Assembly (NCBI RefSeq): GCF_019097595.1
Contig: NC_080716.1
Location: 15,276,901-15,340,900 of the forward strand
Source: Hemibagrus wyckioides
Taxonomy: Eukaryota; Chordata; Actinopteri; Siluriformes; Bagridae
Reading direction: 5' to 3'
Length of the DNA stretch: 64,000 nt
The notes beneath the pieces are model-generated. The model was not told where the DNA came from. It made no database searches and worked only from the letters and a program-made list of their open reading frames with translations. Below, one piece after another: positions 48,396 to 61,185 of this stretch (position 1 is its first letter; each line of letters begins with the position of its first letter). A program made the translations under genes and the position numbers.

Positions 48396-51227
48396 TTTTT
48401 TTCCAATTTATTTATTCATTTTTATATTCACAGCAAAAAGAACAAGACATGGCAAAAGAAACAGGAGCATATACATACACACCACACACACGAGACACAA
48501 CTAAATAAATAAACAAATAAATAAATTAAATTAAATTAAAAAAAAGAGATACATTCACAATGCAATATCAAATCATCTCGCTGAACAAACATTCAATACA
48601 GAGCAATTCAATATAGAGTATCCACCTCTAGATTGGTGATCAAAAAGAAAGGGGGTTCCGGAAGTGCCGGGCGGGCGGGGGGCAAGAAGGCAGGTCATTC
48701 AAAGACAGCTGGGTCAAGTTTGAGAGTTTCAACATAATCACGAAAGGGCCACCAAATTTTACGAAAAGTAGCAGTTGGACGCTGTAGAGAGTACCTAATT
48801 TTCTCTAATTTTATGAAATAGAGAACATCTCTAATCCAGTGAGTATGACATGGGGGGTGAAGACTTATCCAGTTCAACAGGATTTGACACCTAGCCAAAA
48901 GAGTTAAAAATGCAACAAAGTCAGAAAAGTAAGAGGGTATAGAGCAGTCAGGTGGCAAAACACCACCCAAAAACAACCCAGTAAGTGGTCATGGTGGTAA
49001 CTTTGGAATGAAAATTGGGATGCATGTAAATAAATATAAGAATTTAGGGAGCACATTCATCTTAATGCAGTTGACCCTGCCAAACAATGATAAAGGTCAG
49101 GATCAGACACGTATAACAATAAATCATCTGCATATAAAGACAGCTTATGCTCCATGCCTCCCCTTTGTATTCCAGCCATCACACTGGATCTTAAAGCGAT
49201 CGCCAAAGGCACAATGGCTATTGCAAATAGAATAATTCTTCAGTAAAATCAGGATCATTGAGTATTAAAGAGTTAAAATGCCATGGGGACCTAGACATTG
49301 AAATGCCTGGTAAAGCAACGTCAAACGTAACTGCTGCATGGTCTGAGATTACAATACTGTTATAAATACAAGAGCTGACCTGTGGAAGCAATCTGTTATC
49401 AAGCAGGAAGTAGTCTATATGAGAAAAAGAGCGATGGACAGGGGAAAAAAAGGAGAATTGTTTTGCGTTAGGATTGAAAAAACGCCAGACATCAGAAACA
49501 CCATACTGTTCCATAAAGAGCTGGATACTCCTAGCAGATTTAGACACCGCAGCAGGTTGAGTTGAGGAGAGGGTCTAAACAGCAATTGAAATCCCCACCC
49601 AGAACTAGTTGGTTGGAGTGTAGGTCGGGGAGAGAAAATAAAATTTTCTTGAAGAATGCCTCATCATCTCAATTAGAGCCATAAATGTTTGCCAGGACCA
49701 TACGAACTCCATTGATCTGGACTTTGAGAATAACGAAACATCCGTTGGGATCCAAAATAACCTCAGATCCAGAAAGAGGGACAGATTTGTGGATGAGAAT
49801 GGCCAAGCCACGAGACTCTGGAAAACAGAGTGATAGAGCTGGCCTACCCAGCCTTTTCTGATTTTAAGATGGTCTGCAGGCTTGAGATGTGTTTCCTGGA
49901 TAAAAGCAATGTGGGTATTTAGCTGTTTCAGATAACTGAGAACTTTGTTACGCTTCACTGGGGAATTCTGGCCCTTTACATTCCAACTTGTAAATCTTTG
50001 AATCTAGAAAAATCAAATCTAGAATTTGTTCTATTATTCATCACAACAATAGATTGGAATTTCTAATGAAATGATCAAATTTGCGACACTGCCCACACCC
50101 CCCACAAACCCAACCCAGCCGCCAACACCCCTTGATTGTAGCAGATGATGCAGCAGATGAGGATACAGTACTGTGAGAGAATTGCATGAAAAGTAAAATA
50201 TAGAAAAACAAACAAGAAAACAACAACAACAAAAAACAACATCAACTCCAAAAAACCCTTAAACCCACCCTCCCTCCCCAGTCCAAATGCTACCAATAGC
50301 AACTGGAACCACTTTGCCGTGTCAACTGGCATGTTTTCTAGCTCTTAAAACTCCCATAACTATAATACAACCTCAATAATTTTAACTAAGATTTCTGACA
50401 ACACACATAAGACAAATATGATGATAATAAATAATATTAATAATAATTAAAATATTGTTGACAAATAAAAACTTAAATCAAGAGAATAAGAATACTTAAA
50501 TCAAATTAAATTTAATACTTAAAGTTCTGTGAAATGTAATAACGACAAATGTCAAATGAATATTCACACCATTCAAAAAACAAAGTTACTTAATTTAAAT
50601 AAATAAAATAGAAATAATGAAATGAAACAAACACAGTGGACTTTATAGTTCGGGCATAAATAAGCCTGTGAGAGTTTTTGCAAAGAAAATGAGAGCGAGA
50701 AAAAGAAGAGGATAAAATAGTTAAAATTTACAGGGGAAAAAAATGGTGTCAACAATAGTCTTCTGTCGAATCTAAGTGTACAGTGCAAACGCTGAGGGAA
50801 AAAACAACATATCTGCTCATAGCAGAAAATGACCAATGCAGATTCCGATTAAACTTACTCCAAGACGAAGTAGACTACATCAAACTTAGTTTGAGTCCAG
50901 GGACTGGATGAAGTTGTTCGCCTCCGAGACAGAAGCTAGCCATTTTTTTTCACTATTTGGTAGCGTGATTCAGAGTCGAGCAGGGTAGAGAAGTGCAGGT
51001 TTGCAGCCACATTTATACAGCGATGACATAACCTCTTTATACGCAGCACACTGTTTCACACAATCCTCAAAGATACGGCTCTTGTGGCAAGAAGTAAAAA
51101 TAAATGGAAAATAAGTGTAGTCAGATGACACGAGAAAAGAGGTGAGGGTTATATAAGTACTATTAAAAAGTTTTGGGGAGCGAGTCACACACACGTCTAC
51201 TCCTCAGGCGCCATGACCGGAAAACCG
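48396..51227 (-). mobile_element. Second L1-type LINE, internally deleted, with target duplication
   Basis: The minus strand holds an ORF1 relic (YKEVMSSLYKCGCKPALLYP, 51194-50970), ORF2 endonuclease relics (THIAFIQETHLKPADHLKIR, 49958-49605; HRSFSHIDYFL and SDHAAVTFD, 49547-49218) and a 3' relic (CHTHWIRDVLYFIKLEKIRY, 48976-48695). The RT middle is missing. The 3' end is the T run at 48391-48402. The 17 bp cacacacattaagactt flanks it at 48379-48395 and 51228-51244. Confidence 0.85.
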
Positions 51228-51244
51228 CACACACATTAAGACTT

Positions 51245-51790
51245 GATGACATCTTTGTGTCAAAGACTAAAGAAAGGCACCACCGCGGTAAATCTCCTCG
51301 ATTCAAACACAAGCTCAAGCGTCTTTAATTACAGGCATTTATTAGCATGTAGCACCACCAGCCATCTTAACATGTCAGATCATGCCAAATGCCAATGCCG
51401 ATGACAATGTCATGAAAACTGGAAATTAATAAACAAAGTATCAAAATAAATAGAAAACAAAATAATGCATTCTCATAGAGAATAACCATTAACAAATAAT
51501 ACACAGAATATAGACCTGACCATAAACCACAAAAGATTTAAACTGTTTTCTCTATTGCTAACACATTAGCATATGCACAAACATAACATTAAAAAAAAGA
51601 CAATTTGCATATCTCATTGGCCGCAATAAGTCAAGCAGAGGTAAAAACTAAAACTAAAGTAAAAAAGCATTAGGTCACAACAAAAATTATCTACAAAGTG
51701 ATAAATTTATCTTCGAACATAGACAACCATTCCTCTCTACACCAGGGGGTGTCACTGGAGCCCAAAGTGAGCTGGCAGCTGAGCTGGCAG
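51245..51790. other. Unassigned AT-rich spacer
   Basis: No gene or recognised repeat. Confidence 0.45.
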
Positions 51791-52080
51791 GATTGGCAGC
51801 ACGTCCTGAAACCCAGCGGCAGGTGTGCGCTATGACAAAGAGGAGCCAGAAGACGTGGAAATCCCCCTGCTTCAAGTATTTATTAAATGTGCTCAAACCA
51901 CGTTACACTGTCCCATCTTGTGCGCACATAAGCCAGTCTGTGGTCCCTTCTCTATACACTCGCACGAGAGCAGTGATTGAATGCGAGTTGTCCACTGCAC
52001 CCGCTGTTGCATTAACAACAGATGGATGGACCTCCTGTGCGACCGAAAGCTATCTCACAGTGACAGCACACTTCAGCATA
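51790..52080 (+). mobile_element. hAT transposase fragment (ZBED-like)
   Basis: The plus-strand frame 51793-52119 encodes FKYLLNVLKPRYTVPSCAHI, then TAPAVALTTDGWTSCATESY and LTVTAHF. These are the hAT catalytic-domain entry, including the TTDGWTS motif with the first Asp. The rest of the transposase is missing. Confidence 0.75.
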
Positions 52081-52539
52081 ATATATATTCTTAATTTTAC
52101 AATTAATAATATCATATGATGAAATGATGAAGTTTAATATATAGTCTCCTAATTAAAATAAATATTAAGCCAGATATGAGCCACACACTCTCCTTAAAAC
52201 CAATTCTACTGTATTATGATGTCTTGACACCACACCCCCTACCTGAGTCTGATGTTTGTGTGAATGCTATGAATCTAAATGCTGGTGCTGCTCTGAGACG
52301 TCCCTCAGTCCAATTCCTCCTACATATCTGTGTGTTTGTGAAAGTGTGTGACTTTACAGATGCACATTGCTAATCTGCGTACTTGTTATGTGCATTAGTG
52401 TCACCCAACATGACATGGCTTGATCCTATTTTTTTTTTTCATTATTCTATTTATTTTGTACTTTCATATCACAAGTTATGTAGCTGTGTGTGTGTGTGTG
52501 CATGAGAATGACTGTGTGTGTATGTGACTGAGGCTCTAG

Positions 52540-53040
52540 TGAATGAAGACCCTCTGGGAGCTGCATACTATCTCCAATCTTGTGTTTGACAGGTCATTCA
52601 TCACAGCAGAGGAACTGTACCTTCAGTGGTTGCTGAGTGTCTGTGTGCATTTGAACTCGCTAATATTTGTGTTCCTGTTTGCTAGAGATTTGGTGGCCCA
52701 TATCTGGTTTGGCCAGCATAAAGCCAGCACTGGGCCACACCACATAAACCAAACCAAAACCGGGCCACATCTGGCATGCTATCATATAAGCAGTGCCATC
52801 ACTGCCAGACCTGTCCGCATCCGGTTGACATACCACATGCCATGCCAGAACCATGCTCAGCCAACAGTGCCAGCTTAATGCCATATCTGGCCCAGACCCT
52901 GCTATGTGGGTTATTGTGCCACCATCAAGCAGTGCTCAGAATAATGCTGTACAGAATATTTGCAGGCTGAGGAAGAAGAACCTGCAGCTGCTTGTTCAGT
53001 AAATCTCCATGTACACACACACACGCACACACACACACAC

Positions 53041-53071
<31 letters not shown>

Positions 53072-53375
53072 GACACACACACACGTTTGGTCATCTGTGA
53101 GATGTGTGTTCAGCTGATTCAGGATACAGGATAAGCTCAGTAAACACAGTAGACATGTGACCTGCACAGTGATGCTGTTAATAGATATGTGTAGTAACCT
53201 GCAGGTAAAAAGATGTTTGGATAAATAAGAGAAAATGCTGGTCTCTGTGGTTTATGACAAGGGCTATTGTCCTGCATTATAACATCCTTAACTGCAACAT
53301 TTTCCTCTTCCGTTATTATCAGTGTTGAAAGTACACCCCCCTCACTGAACAACACACACACACACACACACACAC
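52540..53375. repeat. Inverted repeat arm shared with 39.9-40.8 kb
   Basis: Reverse copy of 39946-40780, with CA microsatellites at 53013-53092 and 53348-53372. A private segment of about 240 bp (about 52684-52920, ggcccatatctggtttggcc...gccatatctggcccag) replaces the matching part of the other arm and looks like a small inverted-repeat element. Confidence 0.7.
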
Positions 53376-53379
53376 ACCA

Positions 53380-53935
53380 TGAATTAGAGCGGAGACTGCG
53401 AGCCAAGCCAAAACTGGGACATATGTTTTTACATGCACATGAATTTAATATGGAGTTGGCCCACCCTTTGCACCTATAACAGCTTCAACTCTTCTGGGAA
53501 GGCTTTCCACAAGGTTTAGAAGTGTGAATGTTTGACAATTTCTCTTGAAATGCATTTGTGAAATCAGGCTCTGATGTTCAATGAGAAGGCCTGGCTTGCA
53601 GTCTCCACTCTAATTCATCCCTAAGGTATTCTATCAGGTTGAGGTCAGGACTCTGTGCAGGTCAGTCAAGTTCCTCCTCACCAAACTCGCTCATCCATGT
53701 CTTTATGGGCCTTGCTTTGTGCACTGGTGCGCAGTCATGTTGAAACAGGAAGGGGTCATCCCCAAACTGTTCCCACAAAGTTGGGAGCATGAAATTGTCC
53801 AAAATGTCTTGGTATGCTAAATCATTAAGAGTTCCTTTCACTGGAACTAAGGGGCCAAGCCCAACCCCTGGAAAGCAACACCTGAATTCAATGATTTGGA
53901 GGGGTGTCCCAAAAATTTTTGGCAATATAGGGTAT
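53380..53935 (-). mobile_element. Tc1-like element (copy C side), uninterrupted
   Basis: Same family as 36219-36499 plus 39726-39945 but in one piece. On the minus strand it runs from ttggcaatatagggta (about 53933) through cctgtttcaacatgactgc and cctgacctcaacctgatag to the agttttggcttggctcgc end. The transposase is fragmentary. Confidence 0.75.
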
Positions 53936-54151
53936 CTCTCAGGTACCTTTAGTCCCACTTTAAGAGTCATGGCTAAGGCACCCAAGAAGTGTTACATGTG
54001 ACATAACTTTTCATTTCAGCGCTTAAACAGAATATTGTGTAACATGTGGTTTACTTAACTGGATGTTATTTGTAAAAGTTATATAACTTGTCTAATTTAT
54101 AAATGACTTCCTGAACAGTACTAAACAGGTGCCTTGATTTCTTGTTTACAG

Positions 54152-54296
54152 TTAAAATCTGCTGCAGAGCACTTATGCTGTCTATAACCAAGTTGGCTAC
54201 AACTGCTTCATTGCTGCAGGAATCTATGTGGTGATTGGATTTGTGTCTTTCGTTCAGGTCCGACTCAACAAGCACAATGATTATCTTGTGAGTTAC
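54152..54296 (+). pseudogene. Decayed rnasek exon 3 (copy C side)
   Basis: 145 bp corresponding to rnasek exon 3, with its acceptor (ttgtttacag) and 200 bp of intron 2. The second codon CAA is TAA, and the final CGT TAG has become AGT TAC, so neither the frame nor the stop survives. Exons 1 and 2 are absent; the upstream neighbour is a Tc1-like element. Confidence 0.92.
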
Positions 54297-56283
54297 CACC
54301 GTCTAGAGGAGAAATCCACCTCCTTGAAAGTGATCTTACTGTATTTCCTATGTGAATTTTATTGCAATTTCTGTTGATGATTTAGCTGTAGTCAGAGTCA
54401 ATATGTTGCGTTTCCACTGTGCCTTTTCTCTATGTAAAGCATTCTTAGGTTTAGAGTTTTAACAAAAAAGCCAGATTGATATTTATGGAAGGATAACTGT
54501 TGTATTTATTTATTATCTTATTGTGCCTTAATGCCTCCTACACCTCATGTTTATTGTGGTCCAAATGCTTTTACATTTTAAGAATTAAAAAAAGTGTGAC
54601 TGTTTGTTTGTCAGACAACTAGATTAAAGTTTGCATACAGCCGTATCACATTGGAATAATATTTATATACACATGAGTTCAAAGTAGAAATGATCATTTG
54701 CCATGGAATTATTCATGATCCATTATTTTATTTGTAACACTTTGTAATTACAGAAATAAAACTGTAGTTCCTAATATCTCTGTCTATCTTTTCTTGGTGG
54801 TTAAATGCATTAGAGTGTTTCCAGTTTATTGATTCAGATTGTAAAATTAATACCACAAAAATACCACATATCTAAAACATATAGATTTACAACAAATATA
54901 TGCTTCTTGTTTCAAACAAGCATACAAAATGTCCCTTTCCCAATGTCTATAAAATGTATTTACGGCAGCTTTTTTTTTTTAACCTGCCTAAAGCATCCAA
55001 AAATTCAGAATTGTTCACAAGTCTCTATATGGTAATGCTGTTTTCTATTCGGCTAGGACACAGATAGAGATATGGTGGTTCGAGACACTTATTCTGCTGC
55101 AGAATCTCCTCTTCAATGTCCTTCAGATCCTGCCTGAAGTCATCAATTATCTTTTGGGCTGCTGGTTCAGTGAAGTCCTGTTCCTCGTACTGTGCCAGAG
55201 GTATCTGAGCATGATAGATAGTGCAGAGGGCAGAAAGGATATAAAGTAAAAATGCAGAAATTCTAATTAGACAATGAAAATTATTTAGTTGTACATGTAA
55301 CATTGAATTGAAACACATTAAGGAAGTTATGGGAATATTTTGTTCTGGATTCCACCAAATTTAATACAATCTTACAGCCCACATCCTTTGTTTTATTTCT
55401 ACATTTTGTTTTATCAAATGACATATTGTTTAAACAGGAGCAGGCCACTTGGAGTGTTTTGTGGAAGTTTTGACTCACTGCGTCCGGCTGAACTCTTCCT
55501 AAATGCCATGTGATTGCCATCTGTACACATGACTGGGTTATATCCGGGATTGTGTTCATGATTCAACTCCATAGTGACACTGTCTTTGTCTGTGGGCAGA
55601 GGCTGGCGCATGGTGCCAGGTGTGTTGGGCACGAAGGAACAAAAGTCAAACTAGATGATAGAAGAAAATGTTGACAAAGTCAATCTCAACAGAACTGGAA
55701 GTGGATAAAAATTGGAACTGTGTTTTGCTAGAAGGGAGACACTGGCATAAATGCAAAATTTAATGATCAGTACATCGATACTGGCTTTCTTGCCTCTTAC
55801 AGCAGTTGAAACTAGACACTGATACACTTGCTACCGCTTTGTAGGCTGGTTTGATTGTGCCTCTTGCATAATGTGGTAAGTACACTATAACACTATGAAG
55901 TAGTTGGATACTGTAGTAGCAGAACATTGATGTTGGAATACAGTAAGTATGAATATTTGTGAATTTTGCCAGATCACTGAGGCCGAAAAAAGTACTGCAT
56001 GATGATGACAAATAGCGCATAGTATTAAGTGTTAGATTTATGTTCGAACTTCCCTTTACAGTTTAAACAGATAGGTACTTCATTTAGATGTAATTTTATA
56101 AAAGAACACAACAATGATGCATCACTTACCTGTCCATTGTTGGTTGCTGCATATTGTGCAGTGGTGGTAAAGATGACCACACTCAAAACAGTGATCAGCT
56201 CCTGTTTATTCTTTAGTTCATTAGCAGTCCTGACACATATGAATTATAAAAATAACATATCAGTTAGTATATATATATATATA

Positions 56284-56341
56284 CACTATATTGCCAAAAG
56301 TATTCGCCCACCCATCCAAATAATCAGAATCAGGTGTTCCA
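56284..56341 (+). mobile_element. Tc1-type terminus at a deletion junction
   Basis: cactatattgccaaaagta...aatcaggtgttcc is the end of a Tc1-like element. It sits exactly where copy C jumps from intron 11 sequence next to exon 12 into intron 6 sequence, replacing exons 7-11. Confidence 0.6.
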
Positions 56342-58990
56342 ACAAAGATCTATCAGATAAAGGTTCAGAATAAGGTCAGAAATAAGCAGAAAAGTGCATG
56401 CACATGCTACAGCCAAACAAGAACATCAACTTTTTTAACAATTGCAGCATGAACTTAAATGCAGTTGGGGCAGGTTGACATGTCAAGACAGCTAATGTGC
56501 ATATGAAAAATAGACCTGTTTCCTGCAAACCATTGTGCCAGCTGGCATACAAATGATCACAATTGCTTAAGTGACTGATACACAACTTAAAACATCTTTT
56601 AAAAAAATCAGAATTGCTGAACTTTTCACACTAAACAACTGTGATTACCGACAATTGTGACTATGATTTTTTAAACCAATCTCTCTCAGGATGCAGGATT
56701 TGCCAGCATCATTGTAGGAAAAAAGACAAGCCAAAATAAGGATTGGATATTTCCTGATCTCTTAATGGCCAGTCTGGGCCTGGTAGTGCCACAGGTACTC
56801 TCCTCACAGCTCCAGGGTTCTTTGGGCTTATGGTACCAAAACCAAATTATATGATTGTTGCTTTGATTTACTGCATTAACTTATATAATCTAACCCTTAA
56901 ACACCCCTAGGTGTGAATATGTAGTGAGTGCATGGTGTCCTGTGACTGGTGGATGTGTGGCATAACTGCATAACTTATGCACCACACCTTACCTTGAGCT
57001 CTTTATTCAGGGTGGGGTTGGGTCTTAAGAAGGCCTGCACCATGTCTCCAGAGACAGGGAAGTTGACTGCATCTCTGGATCCTTCCTGGATTTGACCCAT
57101 TCAGGAACAGATGGCCGAGAAACCAGTCCTCTTTCCAATGTTCCATAACATATTCTAATAGCATTCATAACACAATTAACAGTTAGTAAGTATTATGGTG
57201 TGTTGTGAACAGTTAAATGAATAAATGTTTCTATTTATAGTCAAAATGTATTCCTTATACTGGAAGTTCATTATAAATCTTTTCCCAGTATGAAAGAATG
57301 AAGCTGATTAGAAATCACTTGTAAGAGGTGAACAGTAAAGTCACAGCTATAATACCAGCAATGGGACTCCATAATTTCCAAAATATTTGTTTAATATCAT
57401 CCAGATCTTCCCATAACCTCCCAAACCAGATGACCAGCTTCTTTAGAGACAGCTCCAAAAGTCTAAAGGTGATTAAATTAAATATATGTACAGATACATG
57501 TACTCTGCTTAAATGTACACATTACTGTGATGCTTTGTTGAGACTAATAAGACATTTTATTATGTTATTATATTTTATTAGATGTGTAGGACTTAATTAA
57601 TGCTGTTTTTTGAGTAACTTTAAACCAAATCAAGAAAATAAAATAATTCACTGCTCACACAAATTGAAGTGAACTTCAAAGTCACTGCGCTTCATATTGG
57701 CAAAGCGAGCATCCTGGGGTAGGTCTGCCTCAGATTTGGCGTCTATGCATTTGGGAATTCCTGGAGCCCTGACTTGCCATCTAACATAACATAACACAAA
57801 TAAACACCAGTGATATAAAGAAACAAAAAAGGCTGTATAATAATGCATGTATTCCATTAAGGCCCAAGATTTAACAAAATTTCTAAAAAATTTCCAACTC
57901 ACAATTCTGTCAAAATTTAATGCAGTAAAAGTCAGAATTAACTAAACATCAACATGGTAAATATTTCACATATTTCTTATACATGATGGCAAGTAACACA
58001 TACAAGTAATTCAAAGACAAAAAAAAAAATCCTGAAGTAAGAAGTAAGAAGACTGCTGATGTTCTTGAGACAAGCCATTTCATTTCATATACACAGAGAG
58101 TATTGTCTCAGTTTCAATGGGCCACTTGCCAACGTTCTTTTTGTCTAGGCATACAGTACATCCTGGTTAAGGTTCCAATGAAATCCACAACAAAGAGCTA
58201 TCAGATAAACGTTCAGCATGAACTCAGAAATAAGCAGAAATGTGCAAGCACATGCTACAGCCAAACAAGAACATCAAGTTTATTAACAATTGTAGCATCA
58301 ACTGTCAAAAGCTGTTGTGGCAGGTAGACATGTCAAGACAACTAATGTGCAAATGAAAAAACAGTGTTTCACGCAAAACCATAGTGCCAGCTGGCAAACA
58401 AATGATCACAAATGCTTAGAGCAATGACAGATGCACAGTAGGCACTATGTGCGATTTCTTAATGCAATAGTTTCTCCAGATTAAGTGAGCGATACACAAC
58501 TTAAAACATCTTTAAAAAAATCAGAATTGCTGACCTTTCCACACTAAACAACTTTACTTGCTTGCAATCAGTGTTTAGTCTTATTGGGGTGTACACACTA
58601 GATCAGGACTCACAAAAAAGTGTTTTATTTTTTTGCATTACTGCACTTGTAGAGTCACTGAGAGACTATTCAACATGCTTGAAAATATAAGAGCCTTGGC
58701 AATTACTCAGGACTGAGATAATTGTTTTCTGAACCATGCAGACAACATGTAGTCACTGAGCTGGGGATGTAGACACTAAACTCCAAAATTAGTTAGAGAC
58801 TGTGATATTGGGGCTAAAAATCTAAATTCTCTAAATCCAAATCTTATCTGTGCAAGAATGCAAGTCCTTAGCCCTGACAAGCAATTCCACTCCCCCAACT
58901 CCCCCAAAGAAATGGGAAAGACATTAAAAGGTGCAGGAATATTTAAAATTCGTTCTAGATCTGAAATCATCACATGATAATAATAATATT

Positions 58991-59747
58991 CAGTGAGGGA
59001 AAAAATTATTTGATCCTCTGCTGATTTTGTACGTTTACTCACTGACCAAGAAATCAGTCCTATAATTTTAAAAGCAGGTTTATTTGAACAGTGAGAGGCA
59101 GAATAACAACAAAAAATCCAGAAAAATGCATTTCAAAAAAGTTATACATTAATTTGCATTTTAATGAGTGAAATAAGTATTCAACTCCTTCACAAAAGAT
59201 TTCTATGGGATTAAGGTCTGGAGACTGGCTAGGCCACTCCAGGACCTTAATGTGCTTCTTCTTAAGCCACTCCCTCGATTTTGGGTCTCATCTGAGCATA
59301 ACACTGTAGCGTATCTAGCTCAAAATTTAAATATTTAAGTGTAATTATAACTGGTTATAATTAATTATAAATATTCAAATGGGGGTTCTTAGAACTAACT
59401 GTCAGAGAATCAATAACACAACTATTTGATTTGTTCGTCCAGCGAACAGACCGTATAATTATTTATTAATTCCGTGAAAAGTTATCTTCCTGGCCAAGAA
59501 AGAATAACTAGTTTATAAAGTACTAGCTGTAATTTAGCATGTAGCAAGAGCAATGTCCAGGGACCCCGAAATTGTGAGCAAAGCACAGACACAATCACTC
59601 GTGAATAAAATGCATTTAATAAAACAGAAACACACAACACATACTAACTACGACACACATACATAAAAGACAGGTTAAGGATCATAGAGAGGGGCTAAGG
59701 AGGCAAAGAGAGATTGAGATTAAGTAAGGGAATACTGAGGAAATCAG

Positions 59748-59785
<38 letters not shown>

Positions 59786-60680
59786 AAGGAGATAAGGAAA
59801 CAGAGAAGAGATCAAATATGGCAAGTTTCAGATCGAGTTTTGGTTACCATGTGTGAGAATCGTCAAGGTAATTAGGATTCGCCTTAATAAAGGGGCTTCA
59901 GCTTAAAATTGCGGATCTCAAATAATTAGTAGCTTTTACTTGCATTGGTTCGTTGATAAGAGTCTTGATGTAGTGGATCAAGGAGGTTCGGAGATTCGAA
60001 GTCCTCGGAGTAAGCGAGAGATTGTGCTGGAACGAAAAAGGTTTTGGTGGTGCAAACATAGTTCTTCGATTGAAGCTGCCGGCAAAGTCCTCAGGAGAAA
60101 GTGAAAGTCTTGTCCCGAAGAAAGATCGGAGTCGAGTTGGGCGACGATACAAGAGATTGTGTTGGGAAGAAAAGGCGCACGGGGGCCCCCCCGGACCCGC
60201 AGAGTGGAGAGGGGGTTGGCCCCCCGTGGGGCCCAAGCCGAACTGAGCAGAGCAAAAAGCTGAGAAAAAAAGCCAAAGCTGGACAAAAAAGCTTTGATAG
60301 ATGGGTGCTTAGGGTTTTTTTTGCTTGGAGCCCCAGACCAAGGGAGATTGACAGTTATTTTGTGTTTCTTCTATTTGCTAATAATCACACCAACTGTAGA
60401 CACCTTCTCACCAAGCTGCTTGGTGATGGTCTTGTAGCCCATTCCAGCTTTGTGTAGGTCTACAATCTTGTCCCTGACATCCTTGGACCGTTCTTTGGTC
60501 TTGGCCATGGTGGAGAGTTTGGAATCTGATTGATTGATTGATTGATTGTTTCTGTGTACAGGTGTCTTTTACACAGGTAACAAGCTGAGATTAGGAGCAC
60601 TTCTTTTAAGAGTGTGCTCCTAATCTCAGCATGTTACCTGTGTAAAAGACACCTAGGAGCCAGAAATCTTGCTGATTGAA
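58991..60680 (-). mobile_element. Tc1 left part in copy C with a 1 kb insert
   Basis: The orthologue of the copy A and B Tc1 begins cagtgaggg at 58991. It is interrupted near 59306 (gagcataacac) and resumes near 60328 (ggagccccagacc). About 200 bp of Tc1 between those points is missing. The transposase is broken. Confidence 0.75.
59307..60327. mobile_element. LTR-like insertion of about 1 kb
   Basis: It starts tgtagcgtatctagctc, has an AT-rich first third, a (GA)n tract at about 59750-59781 and a GC-rich last third (about 60170-60240, gggcccccccggacccgc). Overlapping open frames on both strands there look like a GC effect. No retroviral protein, primer-binding site or clean target duplication was found, so a solo LTR is only one reading. 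Confidence 0.3.
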
Positions 60681-61185
60681 AGGACAGTTAATTGTCCATG
60701 GTTACCCCAAGGTAACCAAGCAGTGGCCAAAGGGGAGATCATTGAGTTGTTCAGAGATATTGCAAGATCCTGGGCTGGGGATGAATCACCTGGGATGACC
60801 AGCAGTTCAGTTTTGCTGCGATTGAGTTTCAGCTGATGAGCTGTCATCCAAGATGAAATGTCCGCCAGATGCACTGAGATCCAAGCAGAATTCGTGATAT
60901 CTGAGGGAGGGAAGGAGAAGATAAGATGGGTGTCATCAGCATAGCAGTGGTATAAAAAGCCATATGAGGCTATAACTTTGTCAAGAGAGTGCGTGTAGAG
61001 AGAGAAAAGGAGAGGACCAAGTACTAAGCCTTGTGGTACACTAGTAGAGAGTCTCCATGGAGCAGATGTCAATCCCTTCCATGTTACCTGATATAAGCGA
61101 CCATCCAGGTAGGAAGCAAACTATTCCCATGCTGTTCCACAACTTCCAAGACTCCTGAGGGTGGACAAAAGAGTCTTGTGGTTAA
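60681..61185 (-). mobile_element. L2-like LINE RT fragment in copy C
   Basis: One 139-codon minus-strand frame (61072-60653) contains STSVPQGLVLGPLLFSLYTH, HCYADDTHL and ADISSWMTAHQLKLN. It is the better preserved counterpart of the fragment at 23766-24270. Confidence 0.8.

Noticed and set aside
59898..60457. Overlapping open frames of 74-118 codons on both strands
   Set aside because: They sit in a GC-rich patch of an inserted element and overlap in several frames; no protein family is recognisable.
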